Assembly: GCF_963576615.1 (NCBI RefSeq)
Contig: NC_088708.1
Location: 53,555,196 to 53,619,195 of the forward strand
Length of the DNA: 64,000 nt
DNA from: Watersipora subatra
Lineage: Eukaryota > Bryozoa > Gymnolaemata > Cheilostomatida > Watersiporidae
Reading direction: 5' to 3'
The translations under genes were made by a program, and so were the position numbers. The notes beneath the pieces are model-generated. The model made no database searches. It worked only from the letters and a program-made list of their open reading frames with translations, and was not told where the DNA came from. This document shows, in pieces, positions 1 through 15,000 of this stretch (positions within the stretch are counted from its first letter, which is position 1; each line of letters starts with the position of its first letter).

Positions 1-35
1 ACATTTCAGTGTCCTTGAGGTAGGATCAGAGGCTT

Positions 36-3000
36 TCATGCTAGATGGTTGCGATGCTGTCATAAGGTTAGTCTTGTATAGTTTCTTCACTTCCATACAA
101 GATTCCTGTGAAACGTGTAATATCAACTGATCTAGTCATTTTCACATGTGTGCAGCATTCCATTGCAATAAAAGGAGACTAAAATAAAATACATGTTTCA
201 AAAATGCATGTAAATGTCAGTGCAAAAATCTTGACATATACATTTTCCACAATCATTAATAAACTAACAACTAGGTAATAATATCATCTGTGAATTACGG
301 AATCTTCCGTCATGAATTTTTGTGATGTAGGGGAATTGCTTCAGCCAGCAATGTTAGGCCACGACGAACAAAGACTAGTCATCACGGAAGCAAGCAATTA
401 GCTAGTCAGGTCACCAGGAACAAAAAAAAGTCGGAATAGGGGAGGAGACAAGTCTAATTTCAAAATTACCAACTGATTTATATATGCTACTAGCAGTAAG
501 CCTGATAAGACTCAGGACATCTTTCATTTTCAAAAGCGGACGACGCTAAGAAGACCGAACCGAGCCCCAACACAGCAGAAGGCTTGACCCTCAATAGAAC
601 TACCGAGTCGGCCCTGCTATCGAGGGGCACGGCTTACTGCATCGAAGAGACCATATAAGGAGGCGCCCAAACCAACGCGAGGCAAAGATTCACTGGCGGT
701 CTCTTGCATGCAATGTCTTGTAAGCACATGCATTGAGTTGTAAATGTTTTATATATAGATTTATCAAAGATATGTTTTAGTCGTTGGACTTGGGTAGTTT
801 TAATTCTTGCGGAGCAGTGGAGGAACACATCAGTTTTCTTAACAATATATAACGCCAACATTCATCAGCTATCAACAAAGGTTTTTTCCAAGCACCAACT
901 TGTAAAGCTAGCGCTTCATACGATATTTCACAAAGAGTCCAGCAGCAAAACATCCTATAATGCTAAAGCTGACACACGAATACACTCAAACTACCTACAT
1001 ACCTTCATATGTATTTGAAGGTTAACAAGCTCTGAGAAGGCCTCGCGACAAGCGATGCAGGAAAAGGAGGTGATGGTCTCCGAGTGCTGGTTTAAGTGCT
1101 CCTGGAAACAGTCGAGGTATGAAGTCACATACTCACAGTGTTCGCAGTAGAATGCTTGTCCATCCTCATGTACTCTATATAACGCAAATAGCCGTTGTAT
1201 GACAGGACAATTACCAATTCATAAAGATGAAGATGCAAAGAGTTTCAGTTAATGCTATAGTGAGTAGTTGCTAACAGCAGGCCTCAAGCAAGTTTAAAAC
1301 TGTAATGATTAGCTAGGAAATCTTTAATCTATATAAACTAGACAAATGCCCGGTGTTGCCTGAGTAATAAAAAAGTCTTTGGACAAAGAATTTCTTTTTA
1401 TTTAACATTCCCATAGAACATTTACTATTCACACTTTTAAACTTCATATCATAAGAAAATTGTTTTTTGTGCAGGTCAAATGAATTAAGAGAAAAAATAA
1501 AACAACTGTAAAGGTTTTCAAACAACTGTAACTTTTAAATTTCATATAATGAAAGAAGTGTTTTAGAGAAAAAAATTGAGAAAAGAAATAAAACTGTAGA
1601 GGTGTTTAAATGGAATTGTGAAATCATTAGCAAGTAATAGCTAAATATAGTATGTTTAGCCACGAATACAATGAAAAATTTTTTGGTATACAATTATATG
1701 ATTTTAGTTCATTTCAGTGTTGTCATCATAAGGCGAAAATATTGTATAGAGTTGTATAGAAACCCATAGCAATTATCTAATGCAAACACCTGGCAAAAAT
1801 CATCATCATCAAAAATAGTAACAAAACAATATGTTAACTTTGATAACTATAGCTACCTACAACTTTAGTGCATTTTGTGGTTATGATTTGCAAGAAAATG
1901 TAACATTATAATGTACTACGTGCAGAACATACCATAGAGAGTTTTCACCTTCGAGACAGACGTGTAACACAAACGCTGAATCTAACTTAGATGAATTTAG
2001 CTTACTAAACAAACACATACTTAAAGAAAGTTTTAGTATGTATTTTATTGAACTTCAAACCTTTAACTAAAGTTTTATCACTTATCTGTTTGCGACTCCG
2101 TATTTACCATAACGAATAAGGCCGAACTCAGATGGCGAGCAAGGTATATCTCTTAATAACGTATATAATCAGTACACAAATCGCCAAATCTTAATTTAAA
2201 GATAAATTTTTGTTGATAACATATGGTGGGAAACCAAATTCGCCCTAGTATAGCGAGGACGTAAAAGCATCGTGTTTTACAGAGTTTGATGAAAAATATT
2301 TTATATCAGGAGCATCGTAACCCGTAGGCGCAATGTATCAATTAATACGTCATGACATATATGACATGACAGACAAATGCTAAAAGTTATGATGAAAGCG
2401 AAGACAGAAACTGGTAAGTGATAAAATTTTAGTGATAAAAAGTTGAAGTTTTGTAAAATAGTTGAAGATACATACTAAAACTTGGCTTTATGTGAGTGTG
2501 CTTAGTAAGCCTTATTTGAGGAGAATTCAATGTAGATGCTATACCTGTAAGAACTCCATATTGTACGTACGGTACATTATAATGTTATACCGTATGTTAT
2601 TGCAGATCATAACTACTAAATACAATGAAGTCAGTGTAGGTAAGTTGCTAAGGTTAATATACTATTTTGTTACTAATTTTTAATATGTACAGCACTTATA
2701 TAAAATTTTGACGATTATTACCCGGGGATGTTTGCATTATATAATTGCTATGGTTTCTATACCTCTACATAAGATTTTTTCACCATACGATGCCAACCCT
2801 GAAACGGATAAAAATTGTGTCCTGATGATGCACTGTACCTTTATATTAAAGATGGAGTGGTAAATGTTGTATATGTTGATTAAAAATAAATTTTCTATGC
2901 TAAAACCTTTTTTGTTACCCGGGCATTCATCTAGTCTTTACTATAATAAGAGCTGTGTCTGTCTGTCTAAAGCCACGCGAGGTTCACAAAATTACATCTT

Positions 3001-6000
3001 ACTGGATTGAAACTCACGACAACATAGACCTATACGTATAGTTAATAGGTCTCGCTTGCTAAACTACCACTCTACCACCTGCGGCAATCGATCACCTAGC
3101 ATTTTGGAATAACTGTATATATAGTTATTACACCTGACTATCTCTCATGGTACACTAGACTGCCAGGGTACTAGTTATAATCGTACAGTACATATAGTTA
3201 TTATACCTGACTATCTCTCACAGTACACTAGACAACCAGGGTACTAGCTATAATTGTACAGTACATATAGTTATTATACCTGACCATCTCTCACGGTATA
3301 CCAAATTACCAGGGTACTAGTTATAATTGTACAGTACATATAGTTATTATACCTGACTATCTCTCACGGTACACTAGACTGCCAGGGTGCTAGTTATAAT
3401 TGTACAGTACATATAGTTATTATACCTGACTATCTCTCACGGCACACTAGACTGCCAGGGTACTAGTTATAATTGTACAGTACATATAGTTATTATACCT
3501 GACTATCTCTCACGGTACACTAGACTACCAGGGTACTAGCTATAATTGTACAGTACATATAGTTATTATACCTGACTATCTCTCACGGTACACTAGACTA
3601 CCAGGGTACTAGTTATAATTGTACAGTACATATAGTTATTATACCTGACTATCTCTTACAGTACACTAAACTACCAGGGTACTAGTTATAATTGTACAGT
3701 ACATATAGTTATTATACCTGACTATCTCTTACAGTACACTAAACTACCAGGGTACTAGTTATAATTGTACAGTACATATAGTTATTATACCTGACTATCT
3801 CTCACGGCACACTAGACTGCCAGGGTACTAGTTATAATTGTACAGTACATATAGTTATTATACCTGACTATCTCTTACAGTACACTAAATTACCAGGTTA
3901 CTAGTTATAATTGTACAGTACATATAGTCATTATACCTGACTATCTCTCACCGCACACTAGACTGCCACAGTATCATTACGAGCTTATTTTAATTGAAGT
4001 TGTAATAATAGCAGTTTTTTAAGCAGTCATACAAACCAGAGCACAGGTGGATTTTAACCGAAACAGCCAGTCAAATAAAATTCTAGGAGATGCCACAAAA
4101 TGTTTATTACAGAAGAGAGTGTTACCTTGTATGGGCCCGCAGTTGGCTCTTGTAGTTGAAGACAGTAGAACAAAGCTTGCATTGAAACTGCCTCATTTTG
4201 CAGTGTTGAATCATGTGATCTTGCAAGAGTGACGTGCTGCTGGCCACAAAGTCACAGAGGGAGCACTCGTGTGGTTTCTTTTTCTACAAATTGCATCATA
4301 TTAGCAGCACCATATAATAAATTACTATTGTTCTTACAATAATCTTTTCAAACTATGTTTACGTGTTGTTTAAGGCGAAATAATATAAGAGGCAGCGAAG
4401 TTCACCCGGATATGCCAATTTCCTAAATATCGGTCCGAGCTAGTCTAGAAAATGTAAAGTTAATGATTTGGTACCAAACGATAAAGAAATGCATACATAA
4501 ACGGCTCCGTGCAGAGAGATGCAAATAGAGCAAATTTAAGGTATAGCTTCTCTTTATATTCTCTTTTTCTTTTCACGTATTTCAGAAGATATAATCACAA
4601 ATTATTTCAACTGATCAAGTAGGAGTGGTCTAATGGCATGCGATGTAAAATCTAGATTGGTCAAACACCTCAATTACTTTCAAGCCCTAAGCAAAGCATA
4701 ACCAAAACCTCCGCAATGCAAAACAGAAGGAGTTGGTGTCATAAACGGACAGCGTTGGACCGAATTGACAGTGAGCCGTGGAAAAGGACTGAGAAGAATT
4801 GGCAGGTGCTACCTACAATGCATGATATGAAGAGATAGGCCATCAACGGCAGGCGTGATTACATGAGAACCATGGGTCTTATAAAGATATATATATATAT
4901 ACTTACACCAAAAAATTTAGCTCTCAACTATATCTGACAGATGAGAACTCTGTGGATACGTCTATAACAGTCATAATTAGATAGGCTATGGGGTAGACAC
5001 AAATGCTAGGTGAGCAACTGAAAATATACGTTATCAATCCAATCTAATAGTAGAACAGTAATGGTCCATGAAGTCCATCTATCAAAGCTTCAGATGAAAA
5101 CCTTGCCAAAAGTCATTAATTAAAAAGGAGCAGTTAGCCTACTTACGACAAGACCAGTTTGAAATAACTCTATTGATAAACAGACAACTCCTGCAAGGCT
5201 CATATGTGTTTAAAATTAACGAGCTTTTGGCTAGAACATGGATAATTACTAAATCTGTCAAAGATAAAATATATCATCATAAAAAGAGTATCTTCTGTTA
5301 TCATGGACTTGAATAAAAATTATGTAGTTGCCTAAATGTTTTACAAATTATTATCGAGTTTATGTCACAAAGGTAAGTGAAAACAACTGCAGCAAAATAG
5401 CAAGTGTCTTTTTGCGGCCATCAGAACTGGTTATAAAGTTTTTATTGCTTTTATGTAAGCGGTTATAAACTGCAGTCTTCTACACTTGATATTCAAACAT
5501 GGTAAATAAAATAGTTAGACAACCAAAATGCAAAGATTGCATTGAAAGAGAGAAATGGAAAAACTGGTTTCACATTCAGAGAAAAAATATTGATTGTACA
5601 AAACCGAAAGAAGAACTTAAATGTTATGATGTAGTAATTAAAGTCACTCGATGTAGCACTGATGTCTCTACATAAATTAAGGTCTGATGTAGCACTGATG
5701 TCTCTACATAAATTAAGGTCTGATGTAGCGCTGATGTCTCTACATAAATTAAGGTCTGATGTAGCACTGATGTCTCTACATAAATTAAGGTCTGATGTAG
5801 CACTGATGTCTCTACATAAATTAAGGTCTGATGTAGCGCTGATGTCTCTACATAAATTAAGGTCTGATGTAGCACTGATGTCTCTACATAAATTAAGGTC
5901 TGATGTAGCACTGATGTCTCTACATAAATTAAGGTCTGATGTAGCACTGATGTCTCTACATAAATTAAGGTCTGATGTAGCGCTGATGTCTCTACATAAA

Positions 6001-9000
6001 TTAAGGTCTGATGTAGCGCTGATGTCTCTACATAAATTAAGGTCTGATGTAGCACTGATGTCTCTACATAAATTAAGGTCTGATGTAGCGCTGATGTCTC
6101 TACATAAATTAAGGTCTGATGTAGCACTGATGTCTCTACATAAATTAAGGTCTGATGTAGCACTGATGTCTCTACATAAATTAAGGTCTGATGTAGCACT
6201 GATGTCTCTACATAAATTAAGGTCTGATGTAGCACTGATGTCTCTACATAAATTAAGGTCAAATTAAGGTCAATTTAAACTTGAGAAGCTTTAAATTTTC
6301 TTCTAGCTCATTTCCGATTATTGACAAACAAGAATTTGGTCAATATTAATTGAGCCCAAAAGACTAATAAACAGAAGACAACATCTGAAGTCTGACCTTG
6401 TGAACTTTCATATGCTGACGCATAAGATGACTGGAAGAGCGATAATGACAGAGCTCACACCTATAAACCACCACTCCATGAGCAGCTGCTAGCACCTGAT
6501 CAGCGTCCAACACTGCGTTCATGTTGGCTGGGCACACATCTATCTCCACAGAATCCTCCTACAGAAGAATTCGACTAAATTTTAGCAAAGACAGAGCTCC
6601 AGTAACTGTGCACATGACATGCTGATATGCCTCAATGTTTCAAAGTCACAACATAATAACCAAAAATGAACTTGTACAAAATTTTACTAGATTTTATTAA
6701 AAAAGTATCGGTATTTTCCTATCATTTACGATTGCTTTTCGTGTTTAAGACTTTGAGGTAGTTTGACTGCCAAGATGTTTCAAGATTAAAATTCTCAGAA
6801 AAAAATTCATGCTGAAATGACGTCACTAGTTGCTATTGTTGCTATAGTCGATACAAGCTATTGCATTCAGGTTGCAGCGTTACGATTTTCTACACATTTC
6901 TCTATTCTGTCGGTTTATTTGACACTAATAACGTCGTATTCGCCCTTCCTTAAACCACCTATATCAATAACCAATGTTTGAACAATTCACATCTAGATGA
7001 ACCAATTGATGACAATCATCAAACAATGCAAAGCTGCTAGTAATTCTCTACTCACAATCTCAGCAGAGACGGAACAGGAGTGCACAACTACGAACCTGTC
7101 GATCAGTTTTATGTTTAGTGTCCTCAACCGGAGAAGTGTGGCCAGAGCCCCTTCCTAGTTGGTAAGGCTTACAACGGTAGACAACTCTGCTCGAATCAAT
7201 AACTCCTCCCATTTTCTCTGTCGCTTTATCATTTGCTATCTGACCGGAATCCTCCGCCTATGAAATTGAAATAATAGCCATGGCCAACATCTGCAGCTCA
7301 AAAGAGCCTATTCTATCTATAAGCATGGCTTTACAACACAAAACAGCACAATCTTGTTAATAAATAAATTCAACGATGCATCCAAAGTTACCTCTTCAGA
7401 TGAAGAGATACGTTTTCGTTTCCTTAGACTTTGAACGCCAGATGCTGGCGATTCCTCGGCTTGTCGCTGACGCAGCTGCTCGATGACGGCCAATAAGGAG
7501 CTGCAGATGCCTGTATAAATCGCAAAAAAGAAAAATATTTAAGGATGAACTTACACAAAATTTTATAAGAAAGTATTACAACTTTTCAATCATTTGCGAT
7601 TGTTTTTTATGTTTGAGGTGATTGCTGGGATGTTCCAATATTAAAATTGATCATAATTGATCATAATTGATCATGATTAAAACGCTCAGAAAAAACATAC
7701 ATTTGAAATGACATCACTAGTTGTTATCGTAGGAATAATTGATTGCACTATTGCGTTAAGTTGAAGCATTACTCGTCTCTATCCTGTCGGTCTTTTTGCA
7801 GTTATAGATGTCATAATCGCATTTTCACTTGATCTGAGCGTTTTCATCGCGATCAAATTTTGTCTATTTTAATATTGAAACATCCTAGCAATCAGATCAC
7901 CTCAAACATAAAAAAAATCGCAAATGATAGAAAAATACCGATACTTCCTGATAAAATTTAAGAAAAAATGTTGTGCATGTCTTTAATCACCGCCTCTGAA
8001 TAAATCAATTAAATTTACTCCTAATCATTTAATAATATGTCAATACTTCAAATTTCCTTCAAGTGGCCTACCGCTGAGTTTTAGCAGAAATAGCCTTATG
8101 AAATCGAGTGTGACAGCTGTTAGTGTTAATGTCTTATAAGATAATCACCGTAGATGCACCATCTGAATAAAATGCATTTTGTACATCTGTTCCAGCTACC
8201 GAGAAGTTGACAATAATCATTGCTCTACATGGTGATGGCATTTGGTCCATTTCTTATAGTCATCCACACGCATACCTTCGCTACACCTTAGAACGATTGG
8301 TGCTACGCACCCTTTATGCTGATAAAGTGAAGTTGACACAAGAACTGTTAGTGGTATTTTTATTGAAACAAGCAGGTGACTGGCAAATAAAGGAAGGCGC
8401 ATTATCTATACTATTATAAGTTATCTATAAATTAGTTTTCTAATATTGACATTATCTAGGGAATGTATTTCAAGGCAGCTGCTGTGTATCCTGCAACACA
8501 GCGCTTGGACTCGTGAGCGCAAAACAAAAATGTGAGAATTATTTGCCTATGACATACTAAAATCACCTCGTTCTATAAAGGCAGTTAATACTGCTTTTTA
8601 TAAAATTGCTATTTTTAAATTTTTGCAGTTCTTTGTCCTTTTGTAAGAAAATGGTGGTTCATCATGATGTACTATATGATCATGAAGACAGAAACTGCGT
8701 TGTCCAGACACTAGTGCATTTTATCATTATCAGCGTATGACACTAACTAACAGGTTGACTGGAAATTATTGATATAACGCATGATAAGTTCAAGTAATGA
8801 ACATCGGTTCACCTTTTTTGGGTTTGCCTATAGACTGTATTTCACTTGGCGGGCTGCTGTTGACACTTGCAGTACCTACTACCTCCTCCCCGGCCACATC
8901 ATCAACAATTGCACTGTCAGATCCGCAATGAACTTCAGGCTCAGACTGCTCCATTGCCTCTCTCATCTCCGCATAGTAACCAGGGGGTGGGCATGCTGGG

Positions 9001-12000
9001 TTCACATTTGGCCCTGTAGTAGCAAACATATTGTGAAGCAATGATTTTTCATTGTGTTTTCTTTGAGCACAGCGTATGGTTTTGCTCTTGAAAGATAGTA
9101 AACCTCTGCAGAATGGCGAAGCAGAAAAGGAGTTCCATGTCAATTGCGGATGATTGTGAAGGGATCAGATTAATTTCGTTATGTCCAAAATTACACATCT
9201 AAACAGTTAGCTATTGTCGAAGGTATTCAATTCGCAGTGCTTAGATCACATGTTGACAGTCAAAAACTGTTGCCTTGGCAATAAAAAATCAGACACATCG
9301 AGATTTCCACAAACAAAATTAGTTCGTAGCGAGACCTGTTTTACATGATAAAACTGTCGTAGGTGGAATCACTGTAATTCATTTAAGTGACTGAGCGATC
9401 CAAAAACTTGCAGCCGCCTTGATAAATACTGCAGAAAATTGATCACGCATAACACTAAAACAAACTCTAAAGCAGAATTAAAACAAAAAGCTAAATTTAC
9501 AAATACGATAATTCAAAAGAGGAGTTTTTGTTGTCACTTTTCCTTGACTTTAAGGACAAGTGAATCGATAGCCTCGGATATCTAGAAAATGGATTGAGAG
9601 CAGGTAAAAATGGAGATAGAGACAAGCAGCATAACTTACTACTTATATCAAAATTAAAATAACTTTTTGTTCATTTTTACATTTTAGATGTTTTGTCCAT
9701 TTGATCTTCACCAGTCTCTTCACTTCCACTAATGAAACTGCACTGCCTCGAGACACCTACCGTCATATCATGGAAATTAAGTCATGTAGAGAGTACGATA
9801 TTTACAAAATTTTCCAATCGTCTGCAGGAAAACTGGTACATTAAGGCAATCGTATGTAGGTGTTTCACCGCAAACACTAGCAAGTGTCATTATAGGCTAT
9901 CGACAACGATATCTTAAATACTATCTGTGTAATATTTTGCAACCCATTATAGAGTCAAATTTGTTTGAAATTATGCAAGAGTAGCTGACCGGTCTGTAGA
10001 GCAGTAGCTGACCAGTCAGAAAAATAATAGTTGGCAGGTCTGCAAAACCATACAAGTGTCAGTTCAGCGAGACAACTGTAAATGACAAGTCTGTGAGACA
10101 TCTGCCGCTAGCTGCAGAGGTTCCCAACCAGGGAGGAATTCCCCTAGGGGAGAATTTTGAATATACAAGAGGAGAACAGAGAGGTGTCTGGTTTGTTAAA
10201 TTTTTAATTTATGTCCTGCATTGCCGCGTGAGTTTGGGTTTCCTCACTTAACATTTTTGTTTTATCTATAACACTAGCTGCTAATAATGAGCTGCTAGTC
10301 AGAACCCAGAGATATGTGAACACATCCATTTAGATTTTGATTGGATAGTAAGTTAACCTAGTCATGAACCATGGTCATGATCATGTATTGGTCATGTATT
10401 GTTGTGTGTTGTATGCATGCTGTATAAAAGTTAATAATATGTTGTTATATGTTTAGATATGTACAATAAAATTGGATTATAATTTGTAACAATTTGTATA
10501 ATTGTTTTTAGTCATGATGGTTAAAAGTGCGTGGGGAATCAAATTCATGAAAAGGCACAAGGGGGAGGGGAAACTGAATTAAAAAGGTTGGGAACCCCTG
10601 AGCAAGCAGACCTGTAAACAGACGTCATGGTAGGCAAGTACATGTAAAACAGCAGTGCTAGGATAGTCTACCAACCTTGCCTGAGAAGACTAAGAAGTGT
10701 TGCAGCTGTTTTTTCGGTAGCACTGTATCCACTAGCGTCAATTTTCTGATTGCTAACGGCCACTTCAGCATCAGCATTTACTATCTTTCCTTCCGCAACA
10801 GCATCTCCGTCTGCACAACTATCGTTCCCATCCACAGCAGCATTTGAATTTTCGATATCTGTCCTGCCAGCAGCCACAGACTCTACCGCCAACAACTCTT
10901 CGTTCACCTCTATGTCACAGGATGTCGTGTTCATGTCGGGAACTCTCTGAATGCTCTGCACAACGACTCTCTGGGGAAAGGGAGAGGCGGCTGTTTGGCT
11001 TCCTCCAGAAGTGCTAGGCTGTGAATTTTTTATTTCATTGTGCGACTCAAAGTCTTTGGACCACCCTTGGATACTCTTTACTAAAATTGCATTGTTTTCA
11101 GAATGTTCTTGTGTCACTGATGATTGTTGAGCTTCAGCACTCACGCGTCGCACAAAATTCTTTGCGGCCAAAGGTGTCCCGTCATAGACACTCAAGGGTC
11201 CATTCTGAAAAGTAGGGTATTGTAGATTCTTGTGGCCGAGATGCTTCCACATGTGCGCCTTTAAAGTACGTTGTGTATCACAGTAATAACTACATATGGT
11301 GCAGACGTATGAACCATCAGCCTGCAGATTCGAGTCAGTTCCTTCATTCATACCAAGAGTGTTCTGCAATTCTGCATTTTTGCTTGCAAAGCTATGTTGC
11401 AAAGCATGCCCTAAGAGCAGCTTCTCATCAGCTGTCACATAGCCACATTCGGAGCACTTGTACTTGGGCATCATTGCGAGATGGCTACCAACGCGAGTGC
11501 GTGGTTTAATAGCAGGCAGCTACAATGTTAAAAGTTTGTTTAGATACAATGTAGATAGATGATAAAATTAAGAAGTATCATGCATGATGGAAGCCAAAGC
11601 GAGTTGGCTAGCAAATACAACTCAGCCTATATACTTGACAGCAAGATGTCGTGATGGAACCATCTACAGCTGCTGGAAAAGTTGCATTGCATTTATTGCA
11701 AACTAAAATGAATTTAATGTGGAGTCAATTTCTAATCTGCAAATGTAATTAAAATCGTGTCTCAAAAGCACCTATCTCAATGCAATAAAAGTTGATGCCA
11801 ACAAAAATGTGAATTAATTTATCTTGCAAACACAAACTCTTTCCAACAACTGCATGCACAAAATCTGACCAATTAGAAATGCTCTACTAAAGGTAAATAG
11901 GAAGTTTTTAAAAAAGCTTGCAACAAACCATTAGCAAGTGCAACGATGACCCTAACAAATACGTAATCATAATAATAGGTATGTGAATTCTACCTAAAAT

Positions 12001-15000
12001 TTACAGACCTACTGGTCTCTAAATAAAGTTCTGCTAATGCCTATTGTGGAAACCAAGTCTGTGGCAGCAACGACTAAGACTCAATTTTTACTATAATACG
12101 AGCTGTGTCCATCCTCCCGTCTGTCCAAAGCCCTACTAAGAGCATGAGAAAAGAGATTGCGCCGCAGAGAAATTGAACCCGGGTACTTCGGTCTACAGAT
12201 TTGAAGCAAAGTGCACTATCACCAAACCACATGGCCATCTTGCCATATTTTTCACTATAATAAGAGCAGTTTCCGTCCGATGACACACTCAGAGTGTTAG
12301 GAAAAATATAGAAGAAAAAGGCAGATATTTGGGTCCACAGATTCTAAGCTAAGTGCACTACCACATTCCATATTTTAGATTAATAGCGCATACAGTCATT
12401 ACACATTATCTCTCAAGGCAAACTGGACCGCAAGTGTACTAGTATGTATAACATATCTCAGCTAGTGATCTAAAATAACCATATTAGCAAAACTGCTGTA
12501 TCTATAACATTCACCTATTTCAGCATAAGTCTAACTGAGTGATCAACCTGACAAAACATTTTATATATAATAGAGAGAAAAGAATAATATTATTGGTCAT
12601 ATCAAATCCTTTGTAATTATCATCATTTTATAAGCAATGTTGCTTTAAAGATATTTTTTGAATTTGAATAAGATTTTGGTAAAACATTAAAATACAACAA
12701 TGAATAAAATATATAAAAATAAGATGGTAAATTGCTGAAAACAAACTCAATTACAACACTGTTTCTATAGAGCTGATGTTATGTGATCTCTCCAATCAAG
12801 GTTCTGGATAAAATCATATCTAAATGATCAAACTTAATCACCAGATATTCTGGGTGATTGTCAGTTATCTCATCTTGCAGATTTAAAAAATGGCAATACA
12901 AGAACCCCACTGATTTAGGATCCTCGAATTGACAGATTGAAGAGAGGGAGAGAGAAGAAATAGCGCAAAGACATTTTCCGTGTTGAATTTGAACACGGGA
13001 ATGAAACATTATGGGTAAATGCTACGGCATTGGCAGATGTGGTTCAGCAATCAGTCGGGCATATATATGTTTTAGCAGTTTGACCTCATGAGGTAACTGA
13101 AAGGCAAAGTATAGTTTTAACTTTAGATCGCATTGTTATTTGCCTAGTTAAAACTAGGCCGTTCACATCTGGGTATATACCACACCTCATGGCTATAGCT
13201 GACTCAACTGACCTTACCTGCCAATTCTAAAACTAAGAAAAGAGAAAACCAATAGCGACAGGCTTCATAAATAGAAACTAGAAATCCATATGCTGAATAT
13301 ATCTTTATGTTGTAGAAGCGTCTACTGTGCTAAATCTGTGCTACTGTACTTAAAGGGAAACTAAACAGATTTTACTGATGAAGGCCAACTTTTAACCTAT
13401 TTGTTTTGTGTAATTTACTACATTTAGCAAAATATAAATTATTTCTTACAACAGATAAACACTCAAAATAATATTTTAAAAACGAAAAATGCCCGTACAT
13501 TCACATATAACTGAGTAGTCTTTTTTCAACTGCATATTTTGCAAAAATCGGATAGATAATGCCATTGCGAAAATGTATGTGAAACGGACTCGCCACTGGG
13601 AACACTGATTCTCAATCAATCATCCAATCACGCGAAACATAGCGTTTGACTTGATTCGTTATTATCTAATGTGATGGAGACCATCACATGTGATGTTCAT
13701 GTCTTGTACAGTGAATAAGTGATTTTACCAAAATAATACAATCATAATGTATGCTTTGATGAATAATTATATTTCAATCATTTGACTTGGGCCATGACAT
13801 AAAAACACCACATTTAACAGCTTATGTTACATAAATCTAAATCATGTTATACAAAGAACAGCATAATATTTATAATTTGAATAGCCTGTTATATTAATTT
13901 TATCAAAACGATACCTCATATAAAACTATTAAGGATTGGGTATAACTTTCATGTGAATCTTGACCTGTGCATTTCTATTGCTGTTCAACCACTGGTTTTG
14001 TAAGACGTTTTGAAAGTGGAGCTGCTCTGTCCTGCAATTCATATATTTATATTTATTCACAATATAACTATTATCTACATGTAGAGCAATTCAAAGTATA
14101 ACAAACTGGTTAAAATTTTTTGTGTGGCACACCATCATCATACTAATTTCAGAATGTCGCACAGTACAGTGTTAGGGTAATTTAAGACTGGATGGTGACT
14201 GCATGTTCATGCATCATTCTGCAGACTGTGTGACAGTGGCTAATTGAACCAACATCTTGGTGCAAAATGTGCTTTTCATACATTGCAGTTTAGGTATGAC
14301 TTACTGCAGGTACTTTTGGAGTTGATCCCATAGAGTTCTTACAGATAATCTTTAAAAGCTCTCTTCAAAATTCAAACGTCTTTCCAACATATACATTTCT
14401 TGTGCGAAAGCCTTTAGCCTTTTTACAGTAATATACTGTCATCTTCAGTTCCCCATCGCTATCTTTTATAAATAATTTTATAATAATTAAAATTTAAAGC
14501 CAGTTATCGCCAGTGTTAATACAATTTCTGCATAAATTTATCTTTAATGTTGTTCAAGCTGTAAAAGTTGTATCCCTGCTGAAGAGTAGTATGATCCATA
14601 TATAATTTTATTGTAGATACAGCTTACCAGTCAGAACTTCTCTTCCTACATTCGTGTTGTGATATGTCGCTGCTAGTTTGATCCTCGTAAAATATCCTGG
14701 GGGATCAAAGTCTATTTGCTTTGGTGCATAACTTAATATGAGGCAGTGGAGGTTTTCTAAAGCACCAGTGTGTTGACCATGGTTCAACAGACGCAATGTG
14801 TTTAGCAGTCTCGCTCGCCCTAACGCATCACAAAGGACTTTGTGCCCTGCACTTCCTGGAATTAACCATTTCACCTTTCTTTCCATTTCTCTGTAAACAT
14901 ATCAAATTATTCGTTGTTATTTTTCAATATATTATAAATCTGCAAAGTTTCTGTTTATTCCAATGTCAACCAGCTGCAGAATATTTACCATTTGTACAAT

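Noticed and set aside
1-13. Alternative terminal ZNF507 exon starting GACACTGAAATG
   Set aside because: It is in frame, but it would leave the last finger without its final histidine; the exon at 56-36 supplies it and a stop.
3115-3968. CRISPR-like array
   Set aside because: Monomers are contiguous with no unique spacers, and the DNA is clearly eukaryotic.
5624-6267. Long open frames on both strands through the 36-bp repeat
   Set aside because: A stop-free unit with length divisible by three gives these automatically; there are no splice or start context signs of a real gene.
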